Shown here: positions 1 through 5,184 of the stretch, piece after piece
Numbering within the stretch: position 1 is the first letter of the stretch
Layout of the letters: each line of letters begins with the position of its first letter
Source of the DNA: Chloroflexota bacterium
GTDB lineage: Bacteria; Chloroflexota; Dehalococcoidia; JACPPY01
Assembly (NCBI GenBank): GCA_016189825.1
Contig: JACPRR010000170.1
Coordinates: 1-5,473, forward strand
DNA length: 5,473 nucleotides
Reading direction: 5' to 3'
The notes under the pieces: generated by a model
Database searches by the model: none
Seen by the model: the letters and a program-made list of their open reading frames with translations, nothing else
Told to the model about the DNA's origin: nothing
Made by a program: the position numbers and the translations under genes

Positions 1-75
1 GATTGGGCATATATCACGAAGACCATCAGCATAGTGGGCTTTTTCTCCAGGCCCGCGGGGCTGAAGCTGGCAGGC

Positions 76-1026
76 ATGTTGTACACAGAGAAGGCGCGAG
101 GGACTGCTCGGAACATAGTCGATGCCATCGGGAACACGCCGCTCGTCGAAGTTGAGCGGTTCAGCCCGGGTAAGTCGGTGCGCATCTTCGCCAAGCTCGA
201 GGGATCTAATCCCACCGGCAGCATGAAGGACCGCATCGCGAAGTACATGATCGAGCAGGCCGAAGCCTCGGGAGAGCTCACCCACGATAAGACTATACTC
301 GAGTCGAGCAGCGGCAACACCGGTATCGCCCTGGCAATGATCGCCCGGCGCAAGGGGTACCGCTTGAAGGTCGTCATCCCTGACAACCTCACCCCGGAGC
401 GCGTCGAGCTGCTTCAAGTTTATGGCGCCGAGGTCGTCTTTTCCGATGGCGCTCTGGGGCCGACCGGGGCCATCGAGGTCGCCCGGAAGATGGCGCAAGA
501 GGACAGCCGGTACTACGCGCCGTACCAGTACGGGAATCCGGCAAACCCCCAGGCGCACTACGAGACCACAGGCGCGGAGATACTGCGCGACCTGCCCCAG
601 GTGGACGTCTTCATTGCCGGCCTGGGGACGGGGGGAACGCTCATGGGCGTCGGCAGGCGCCTGAGAGAAAGGAATCCTGACGTCAAGATAATTGGCGCCG
701 TCCCCGATGCCGGCGAGGAGATCATGGGACTGCGCGGCGTCGATGACGGGTTCATTCCGCCTATTCTCGATCTCAAGGTGCTGAGCGGCCGCATGCTGGT
801 GAGCACAAAAGAGTCTTTCGCCATGACTAGGGAGCTCGCTCTCCGCGAGGGCATATTCGCCGGCATTTCTTCGGGGGCCGCCTTGCACTGCGCGGTGCGC
901 ATGGCGCAGAAGATGGACAGTGGGAACATCGTCGTGCTTCTCGCCGACGGCGGCTGGAAATACCTGAGCACCAAGCTCTGGACCACCGAAGTCGCCGACC
1001 GGCCGGACAAGAAGGTCTGGTGGTAG
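76..1026 (+). CDS. cysM: CysM-type cysteine synthase, probably O-phosphoserine-dependent
   Basis: PLP-dependent fold-type II enzyme that makes L-cysteine from an activated serine and a sulfur donor in the cytosol. Counting from the ATG at 76 (316 residues), the PLP lysine is K51 in NPTGSMKDR, the substrate loop SSGNTG is at about 78-83, the phosphate loop GTGGT at 184-188 and a GISSGA motif follows near 260. The sequence resembles M. tuberculosis CysM (QYGNPAN, AGLG-TGTLMG, EGIFAGIS, GWKYLST blocks) more than CysK. R220 in LRGVDDGF matches the arginine that recognises O-phosphoserine in the mycobacterial enzyme; CysK has Gln there. From memory of that sequence, K51 and R220 fall at identical numbers in both, which supports the ATG at 76. 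An in-frame GTG at 34 is also possible, and the frame is open to base 1, so a longer N terminus cannot be excluded. Neither start has a good Shine-Dalgarno. No serine acetyltransferase gene is visible in the window. Confidence 0.93.
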   Translation: MLYTEKARGTARNIVDAIGNTPLVEVERFSPGKSVRIFAKLEGSNPTGSMKDRIAKYMIEQAEASGELTHDKTILESSSGNTGIALAMIARRKGYRLKVVIPDNLTPERVELLQVYGAEVVFSDGALGPTGAIEVARKMAQEDSRYYAPYQYGNPANPQAHYETTGAEILRDLPQVDVFIAGLGTGGTLMGVGRRLRERNPDVKIIGAVPDAGEEIMGLRGVDDGFIPPILDLKVLSGRMLVSTKESFAMTRELALREGIFAGISSGAALHCAVRMAQKMDSGNIVVLLADGGWKYLSTKLWTTEVADRPDKKVWW

Positions 1027-1037
1027 CGGCCAGACCT
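1013..1037 (+). terminator. Hairpin spanning the cysM stop codon
   Basis: A perfect 8-bp stem, AGGTCTGG (1013-1020) with CCAGACCT (1030-1037), encloses a 9-nt loop containing the TAG stop. The bases after it are GC-rich with no T tract, so it is not a canonical rho-independent terminator. It may protect the 3' end or attenuate transcription, or it may be chance. Confidence 0.3.
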
Positions 1038-1087
1038 CCGGCGCCCCAGTAGCGGCACGACTCATCGGCATCCGCAACATCCCCTCT

Positions 1088-1222
1088 TCAGCTTTGCTGC
1101 GAAGGCGCAGCAGGGCGTTGCTTGATAGACAACGGAACGGCCATCGAGTAACATGCTTCCTGCATGTCAGCGAATGCCCTCTCTTCATCTGGGTCACCCA
1201 ATACGAACGCCTTAACATTTGT
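1088..1222 (-). pseudogene. Possible remnant of the 3' end of an unrecognised gene
   Basis: On the minus strand an open frame ends at TGA 1088-1090. Its last 45 or so residues look like real protein: an acidic, helix-like stretch (FVLGDPDEERAFADMQEA), then VPLSIKQRPA and a Ser/Gln-rich tail. I do not recognise the family. The frame continues upstream to 1519, but there it runs through the REP-like palindrome and then antisense to the start of the MFS gene, with a composition that no longer looks like protein. There is no convincing start codon or ribosome binding site near 1222. The best reading is a 3' fragment left by a rearrangement or element insertion near 1225. It could also be a chance open frame. 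Confidence 0.25.
1091..1116 (+). terminator. Strong hairpin downstream of cysM, possible terminator
   Basis: TGCTGCG (1095-1101) pairs perfectly with CGCAGCA (1106-1112) around a 4-nt AAGG loop. Two G-T wobbles and two further pairs extend the stem to 11 bp (1091-1116). It lies 65 nt after the cysM stop. No T run follows on the plus strand, so termination is a guess. It also overlaps the end of a minus-strand open frame ending at 1088. Confidence 0.35.
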
Positions 1223-1224
1223 GG

Positions 1225-1260
1225 CATGGCGCACAGGCAGGGACGCCTGTGCCACCCATG
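1225..1260. repeat. REP-like palindromic element
   Basis: The core is a perfect 8-bp inverted repeat, GCACAGGC (1231-1238) and GCCTGTGC (1245-1252), around AGGGAC. An outer 5-bp stem, CATGG (1225-1229) with CCATG (1256-1260), is separated from it by a small internal loop. The core resembles short intergenic palindromes of the form GGCAC-AGGC...GCCTGTGCC that I associate with many environmental bacterial genomes. Only one copy is in the window, so being a dispersed repeat is inference. Confidence 0.5.
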
Positions 1261-1277
1261 GCGATGCAACATCACTT

Positions 1278-1307
1278 AGTTCGCTTGTATTAGTGCTGAA
1301 GCGAACT
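1278..1307. promoter_or_regulatory. Perfect 9-bp inverted repeat upstream of the MFS gene (putative operator or leader hairpin)
   Basis: AGTTCGCTT (1278-1286) and AAGCGAACT (1299-1307) are exact reverse complements separated by 12 nt. The right arm ends 4 nt before the AAAGGGG ribosome binding site and 17 nt before the GTG start. As DNA it could be the dyad of a dimeric repressor. As RNA it would form a stem with a 12-nt loop next to the ribosome binding site. No clear -35/-10 pair is visible, and no regulator gene lies in the window. Confidence 0.5.
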
Positions 1308-1311
1308 CGGG

Positions 1312-1318
1312 AAAGGGG
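1312..1318 (+). promoter_or_regulatory. Ribosome binding site of the MFS gene
   Basis: AAAGGGG lies 6 nt before the GTG at 1325. An in-frame TAG at 1319-1321 rules out any start further upstream, and the next ATG (codon 47) would cut into the first membrane helix. Together these fix the GTG as the start. Confidence 0.6.
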
Positions 1319-1324
1319 TAGCCA

Positions 1325-2617
1325 GTGCCCGGTACCGAAGCCAGGACGCTTGGCAAGAGGCTGCTTTCTCCCATAAATGGATCCCTCTCTTTCATAGGGC
1401 GACAGCACCGCGACTGGAAAGTGACTGTCGTCCGCACTTCCCTGGACAGGTTCTCTTATCGAATGGTCTTCCCTTACCTGTCCATTTACATCGTGGCCCT
1501 GGGCGCTTCCGCAACTCAACTAGGCATTGTGAATAGCGTTGGCATGGCCATTGCCGGCCTGGCCGCGCCGTTCATTGGCTGGTTCATCGACCGATTCGGC
1601 CCGAAGCGCCTATACCTCCTCGGGATTGCCCTGGTCGGTCTTTCGTATTTCACATACGGGGTCGCCCAAAGCTGGACTTTCGCCATACTGGCCATGGCAG
1701 CATACTGGCTGGGCACTTCAGGAAGCGGACAAAGCTGTGCTACTGTCTGTGGAAACTGCCTGTCCAACCAGGACCGGGCCACCGGCATGACCTTCTGCGA
1801 GACAGTGACCGCAGGATTGTTAGGGATGGCCGGACCGATGCTCGGAGCTCTACTGGTCGCCAGGGCCGGCGGAGCTAGTGTTGAAGGCATCAGGCCCCTG
1901 TTCTTCGTTGGCCTGGCGGTGTCGCTGGGCGGATTCTTGATAGTGGTTACCCAGTTGTCGGACCGCAAGTGGCACATCAGTCATGGCAAGCCAGCGTTTT
2001 TTCAGGACATCCGCCAGGTGTTCAGGGAAGGTCATCACCTGAAAAGGTGGCTGATCATTGCCTCCGTGGGCATGTTGCCAACAGGCATGATATTCCCTTT
2101 TTCGCAGGTGTTCGCCTACGAAGTAAAAGGGGCCCAGCCATACATCCTGGGCGCCATGGTGACAGGGTCGGCGCTGGCGTCCACTATATTTGCGATCCCA
2201 CTGGGCAGCCTGGCAGACAGGATAGGACGGAAGAAGGTCCTGTACGTGACTGTGCCGCTTTTCTGGCTGTCCAGTATAGTCCTCGTATGGGCGCCCGGAC
2301 CTGCGTTCCTGGTCACAGCCGGAGTCCTGCAAGGCTTCTACTATATTGGAGCTCCCATTGTTGGCGCCATGGAGAGGGAGCTGGTACCGGCCGCGCACAT
2401 GGGGAGATGGCTGGGTATGGCCCGCCTTGTCCGCATGCTACTCAATGCCTGTATGGTGCTGATTGCTGGGATCGTTTGGGACAAGATCGGACCCCAATAT
2501 GTCTTCTTGGGCGTAGTCGTGCTTGACCTTGCTATCAGGGTGCCGCTGCTGATATCAATGCCCGAGACCCTGAACTTGCGCCTGGGCAAGAGGGGCATCG
2601 AAAGCCCAGCGGAGTAA
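1325..2617 (+). CDS. Major facilitator superfamily (MFS) permease
   Basis: A 430-residue inner-membrane secondary transporter of usual MFS length, with about 12 predicted helices: six between residues 45 and 210, a cytoplasmic loop at about 212-240, and six between 242 and 415. The signature loop after helix 2 is GWFIDRFGPKR (85-95), and its pseudo-symmetric counterpart GSLADRIGRKK is at 294-304, so both halves are intact. The substrate cannot be read from sequence; drug/metabolite efflux-type MFS proteins share these motifs. A polar N-terminal tail of about 30 residues precedes the first helix. Unusually, helix 4 and the following segment hold C138, C142, C145 and C158. The gene starts at GTG with a good ribosome binding site and a perfect dyad just upstream, and it converges on the sulfur operon. 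A sulfur role is not supported beyond proximity. Confidence 0.88.
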   Translation: MPGTEARTLGKRLLSPINGSLSFIGRQHRDWKVTVVRTSLDRFSYRMVFPYLSIYIVALGASATQLGIVNSVGMAIAGLAAPFIGWFIDRFGPKRLYLLGIALVGLSYFTYGVAQSWTFAILAMAAYWLGTSGSGQSCATVCGNCLSNQDRATGMTFCETVTAGLLGMAGPMLGALLVARAGGASVEGIRPLFFVGLAVSLGGFLIVVTQLSDRKWHISHGKPAFFQDIRQVFREGHHLKRWLIIASVGMLPTGMIFPFSQVFAYEVKGAQPYILGAMVTGSALASTIFAIPLGSLADRIGRKKVLYVTVPLFWLSSIVLVWAPGPAFLVTAGVLQGFYYIGAPIVGAMERELVPAAHMGRWLGMARLVRMLLNACMVLIAGIVWDKIGPQYVFLGVVVLDLAIRVPLLISMPETLNLRLGKRGIESPAE

Positions 2618-2650
2618 CGCGGCCACGGCATGCGGAGTGGCGGCCCCGGC

Positions 2651-2687
2651 GCTCGGGGGACCCTCGAGCGGCACGGGAACGCTTTTT
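2651..2687 (+). terminator. Candidate hairpin between the convergent genes
   Basis: The 87-base gap between the MFS stop and the tusA-like stop holds a stem GCTCG (2651-2655) with CGAGC (2665-2669), extended inward by a G-T wobble and two G-C pairs. A T5 run at 2683-2687 lies 13 nt further on, too far for a classical intrinsic terminator. Nothing else is visible in the gap. Confidence 0.25.
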
Positions 2688-2704
2688 GCCATCTGGGCTC
2701 TCGC

Positions 2705-2962
2705 CTACTCCGACTCCTTGCGCACCAGGAGCCGGTACGCCCCATCAGGGAGCTTGCCCACAGACACGATGCGCTGGCCCTCTTCCTTGATGCTGCGGGG
2801 CACGTTGCGCATGGGATCGCCATCATCCAGGACCACCTCGAGCACCTGTCCCAGGTCCATCTCTTCCAGCTTGAGCTTGGTGCGGACGAAGTTGATTGGA
2901 CAGAGCACGCCGCGCAGGTCCAGCCTGGCGTCCGGGGACAAGGCGTCGTTTTCATGAGACAT
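2705..2962 (-). CDS. TusA-family sulfur carrier (CPxN variant)
   Basis: An 85-residue cytosolic protein of the SirA/TusA/YeeD family, which carries sulfur as a persulfide on one cysteine. The family core LDLRGVLCPINF (14-25) holds the only cysteine, C21, followed by a helix (25-35) and the conserved DDGDPMRNVPRSIKEEG block (46-62). The usual CPxP motif is CPIN here, so the second proline is Asn. The length is typical. The ATG at 2962 overlaps the sulfite reductase end by 11 nt and has GAGGT (2970-2974) 7 nt upstream; a GTG at 3007 in the same frame lacks such a site. As last gene of the operon, directly behind a sulfite reductase, it probably receives or delivers reduced sulfur. It could pass sulfur to a carrier protein, to tRNA or molybdopterin synthesis, or to the reductase itself. 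Confidence 0.88.
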   Translation of the reverse strand: MSHENDALSPDARLDLRGVLCPINFVRTKLKLEEMDLGQVLEVVLDDGDPMRNVPRSIKEEGQRIVSVGKLPDGAYRLLVRKESE

Positions 2963-3944
2963 AGAAGTTACCTCGTGTGTAATACTTCGCCCGTTCCTTC
3001 GAGTCACGGATGACTTCGAGCCCCAGGGGCGCGGCTACCTCGTCTATGTACTTGTCCAGGCCCAGCCTTTCGATGGCGGCCCCGATGCGCTCACGTCCTT
3101 GTCCCAGTGGTTTGTACCACTCTATCGTTTTCTCTATCAGGGCATAGACCTGCTCGTTGCTCAGGAAATTGGCTACCTCGTAGGCGAAGTAAGGGTGTTT
3201 GCCGTGCTTGCCTCCCACCCGGGCCAGCCAGCCGACGCGCTTTCTGACCATTGCGTCCACGGGGCAGACCTTGACGCAGTCGCCGCAGTGGTTGCACAGA
3301 CCGTTGTCGCGCACCGGCAGCTCGTCCTGCATCTTCAACGCGTGTTCGTCGCAGGCCTTCACGCACAGTTCGCAACCGGTGCATAGATCGTCCTTCAGCT
3401 CCGGCTCCAGGACACCCTGGAAACCGAGGTCCATCTCGCGGGTGCGGAAGCAGTCTATGGGACAGCCGGAGAACGAGATCTTAAACTTGTGATGTCCGGT
3501 GGCGGTGCCGAAGTAGCGCCGGTCAACCTCGGCGCAGACCCCCTGGGTGTCAGTGAGCCCGTTGGGGTTATAGGTGCAGCCGGCGCAGGCGGTGGGAACG
3601 CGGATGCGCGGCCCGCAGGAGGCCACCGACCAGCCGACCTCGGCCAGCGCGCCGTTCACGGCGTCGAAGTGCTTGTAGCTCACGTACGGCACTTCGACCG
3701 ATTGCCGCACCGAGATGTGCACCTCCCCGCGACCGTATTTATCCGCGATTTCAGCGGCCTTGCGCAGCCTGTCGGCGGTAACCTTGCCGCCGGGACAGCG
3801 CAGGCGGACGGTGAACAGGTCTTTCTGTGTCTGCTTTATGAAGCCCCCGCTCTTGAGCTTGTCGAAATCGAGGCCGGCGCTGCGCGACTCCTTGCGCAGC
3901 CCGGCCTTGAGTCCCTCCATGGCAGGTGTGCCCGTTTCAGTCAT
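2952..3944 (-). CDS. Single-subunit siroheme [4Fe-4S] sulfite (or nitrite) reductase with ferredoxin domain
   Basis: A 330-residue cytosolic oxidoreductase predicted to reduce sulfite to sulfide. Residues about 39-105 form the ferredoxin-like half-domain of nitrite/sulfite reductases (VHISVRQSVEVPYV, 75-88). The siroheme/cluster region follows: CAGC (120-123), NPNGLTDT (126-133) and SGCPIDC with C161 and C165. An inserted 2x[4Fe-4S] ferredoxin module has cysteines 188/191/194/198 and 217/220/223/227. The C-terminal part (250-330) is helical. Its one-gene size and built-in ferredoxin resemble AsrC and the small Dsr-like proteins of anaerobes, not NADPH- or plant-type CysI/Sir. The first cysteine pair is non-canonical: position 7 of the usual Cx5C is Asn126, while C123 is extra. 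The ATG shares ATGA with the tauE stop and has a strong AGGAGG. The frame is open upstream to 4520, but that part overlaps tauE and is not coding. Nitrite reduction is an alternative; cysH and tusA nearby favour sulfite. Confidence 0.88.
   Translation of the reverse strand: MTETGTPAMEGLKAGLRKESRSAGLDFDKLKSGGFIKQTQKDLFTVRLRCPGGKVTADRLRKAAEIADKYGRGEVHISVRQSVEVPYVSYKHFDAVNGALAEVGWSVASCGPRIRVPTACAGCTYNPNGLTDTQGVCAEVDRRYFGTATGHHKFKISFSGCPIDCFRTREMDLGFQGVLEPELKDDLCTGCELCVKACDEHALKMQDELPVRDNGLCNHCGDCVKVCPVDAMVRKRVGWLARVGGKHGKHPYFAYEVANFLSNEQVYALIEKTIEWYKPLGQGRERIGAAIERLGLDKYIDEVAAPLGLEVIRDSKERAKYYTRGNFYVS
2970..2974 (-). promoter_or_regulatory. Ribosome binding site of the tusA-like gene
   Basis: GAGGT, 7 nt upstream of the ATG at 2962, lies inside the last codons of the sulfite reductase gene. 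It decides the ATG over the upstream in-frame GTG at 3007 and fits translational coupling. Confidence 0.6.
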
Positions 3945-4981
3945 GTTTGTGCCTCCTGTGGTCGTTCCTTTCGTAGTGCCTTCTGCTCCCGCTTGACCCC
4001 AAGTATCAGCGCGGAGAGAATCAATGCGCTGGCCAGGGCTGCCGCGGCAAGTATCAAGTAGTTGGCCGACGTGGCGAGCAGCTCCCGGCCCGGCGACGAA
4101 CCTGCTTGTTTCAAGGCAGTGGCCAGGGCCGCCGCGATGACGATAGCCGCGAAATACAGCCTTATCCTTGTGCCTCTTACGTACATGGTAGCAGTAGCGC
4201 CGAGCCAGGCGCCAATTGAAGCCCCTGAGAGCATCACCAGCGCCGCGAGCACGTCTACGCGTCCCACCAGGGAATACGTGAATGCGCCGTAAGCACCGGA
4301 AATCACTATTTCGAAGAGGTCGGTGCCAATGGCGACAAGCGTCGGCATACCAAAAAAGAAGAGGAGAAGGGGCATGCGGATGAAGCCGCCGCCGACGCCG
4401 AGGAAGCCCGCGGCAAGGCCCGTGATGAAACCCACGCCGAAGATGGGCCACACCGAGATGCGGGGTATGCGCGAACGAGGCAGCGAAACGAACGGCGGCA
4501 CCGGCGCTTTCGTCAACCATCCGCGCCTGGTCCGCGCCGCCCTGCTCTCGGAGAACGCCGGGTCGGCAGCGGAGCGGCCGGACCTTAAATAGTCCCGCAG
4601 GAACAGGATGGCGACGCCCGTTAGAAGGGCGATGTAGACATACCGTATGACCGGGCCGGCCTGCCCTGCGCTGTCCAGGCGAAGCACCATGAGTTTGCCC
4701 AACTCAACGCCGGGCACGGAGCCAATGGCCATCAGCCCGCCAAGCTTGAAGTCCACGTTTCCCAGCATGTGGTGCTTCAGCGTGGCCACGATTGACTTCC
4801 CCATCATATGCGCCAGGTCTGTGCCCACCGCATAGCTCATGGGGAAACCCAGTATGTTGAGCGCCGGAGTGGCGATAAACCCCCCGCCCACACCCAGGAA
4901 GCTACTGGAGATCCCGACCATGAAGCCGACAAGGGCCAGGGAGATGGGGGAGACCTCGACCCCGGCGACAGGCAGGTACAT
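3941..4981 (-). CDS. TauE/SafE-family membrane permease (sulfite/sulfur-compound transport)
   Basis: A 346-residue polytopic inner-membrane protein of the TauE/SafE (formerly DUF81) family, members of which move sulfite, sulfoacetate or other sulfur anions. The family's internal duplication is plain: FLGVGGGFI occurs at 28-36 and again at 193-201, each followed about 12-16 residues later by VGTDL/IGTDL (52-56, 218-222). The halves are joined by a long Arg/Pro-rich hydrophilic loop (about 133-176). After the second half come another helix (about 310-335) and a basic tail rich in Lys, Arg and Glu. The length is longer than the roughly 250-270 residues of many family members because of this loop and the C-terminal extension. 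It sits between cysH and the sulfite reductase, 24 nt after the small membrane gene. Sulfite export as a safety valve, or sulfate/sulfonate uptake, are both possible; direction cannot be read from sequence. A G-rich stretch upstream serves as a weak ribosome binding site. Confidence 0.87.
   Translation of the reverse strand: MYLPVAGVEVSPISLALVGFMVGISSSFLGVGGGFIATPALNILGFPMSYAVGTDLAHMMGKSIVATLKHHMLGNVDFKLGGLMAIGSVPGVELGKLMVLRLDSAGQAGPVIRYVYIALLTGVAILFLRDYLRSGRSAADPAFSESRAARTRRGWLTKAPVPPFVSLPRSRIPRISVWPIFGVGFITGLAAGFLGVGGGFIRMPLLLFFFGMPTLVAIGTDLFEIVISGAYGAFTYSLVGRVDVLAALVMLSGASIGAWLGATATMYVRGTRIRLYFAAIVIAAALATALKQAGSSPGRELLATSANYLILAAAALASALILSALILGVKREQKALRKERPQEAQT
3952..3957 (-). promoter_or_regulatory. 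Consensus ribosome binding site of the sulfite reductase gene
   Basis: AGGAGG lies 7 nt before the ATG at 3944, inside the last codons of the tauE-like gene. It is the best Shine-Dalgarno in the window and rejects the longer open frame reaching to 4520. The start shares the ATGA overlap with the upstream stop. Confidence 0.75.
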
Positions 4982-5005
4982 CTGGGCTTGCCCCCGCGGA
5001 CTCGT

Positions 5006-5170
5006 TCAATGACGGACCGGCCATCTGAGCTTCACCACGCGGGAAAGCAGCAGTAGCGTCCCGTAGGCAGCGAAGGCGAACAGCGCGATGGCCGCCACAG
5101 ACATGACCGCATAGGTAGCCGGCTCGGTAACGGCGAGCCTGGCGACAGTTTCTGTTACTGCCCTGTCCAT
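5006..5170 (-). CDS. Small single-pass membrane protein of unknown function
   Basis: A 54-residue open frame starting at ATG 5170, 14 nt after the cysH stop and 24 nt before the permease start. GCAGG (5179-5183) lies 8 nt upstream of the ATG. A soluble N terminus (1-18) precedes one hydrophobic helix (about 19-43, rich in Ala, Leu and Phe), and a basic tail (SRVVKLRWPVRH) suggests a cytoplasmic C terminus by the positive-inside rule. There are no cysteines or cofactor motifs. I do not recognise the family. An in-frame GTG-class start further upstream (5230) would overlap cysH and is less likely. Its position suggests an accessory subunit of the TauE-like permease or a membrane tether for the pathway, but that rests on context only. 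Confidence 0.6.
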   Translation of the reverse strand: MDRAVTETVARLAVTEPATYAVMSVAAIALFAFAAYGTLLLLSRVVKLRWPVRH

Positions 5171-5178
5171 ACGAAAAG

Positions 5179-5183
5179 CCTGC
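5179..5183 (-). promoter_or_regulatory. Ribosome binding site of the small membrane gene
   Basis: GCAGG, 8 nt upstream of the ATG at 5170, lies in the 14-nt gap after the cysH stop. It supports the short (54-residue) version of the frame over the longer one starting inside cysH. Confidence 0.45.
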
Positions 5184-5184
5184 G

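Noticed and set aside
558..1058. A 166-residue minus-strand open frame opposite cysM.
   Set aside because: It is antisense to a well-conserved enzyme, has low-complexity Ser/Arg/Pro-rich composition and no ribosome binding site.
1088..1519. The whole 143-residue minus-strand frame as an intact gene.
   Set aside because: Its first two thirds run through the MFS start and the palindrome with no protein-like character; only the last part is kept, as a low-confidence remnant.
1516..2398. Long minus-strand open frames (153 and 182 residues) opposite the MFS gene.
   Set aside because: They are shadows of a GC-rich membrane-protein gene, with no recognisable motifs.
2341..2955. A 204-residue minus-strand frame covering the tusA-like gene and the convergent gap.
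   Set aside because: It overlaps tusA in a different frame and is Ser/Arg/Pro/Cys-rich in the way out-of-frame GC-rich DNA is; tusA itself has a clear family match.
3489..4061. A 190-residue plus-strand frame opposite the sulfite reductase.
   Set aside because: It is antisense to the siroheme and cluster motifs and shows only Ala/Gly/Val-rich, motif-free translation.
3945..4520. A 192-residue N-terminal extension of the sulfite reductase frame.
   Set aside because: It lies wholly within the tauE-like gene in another frame and has no homology-like features, and the internal ATG at 3944 has a consensus AGGAGG and an ATGA overlap.
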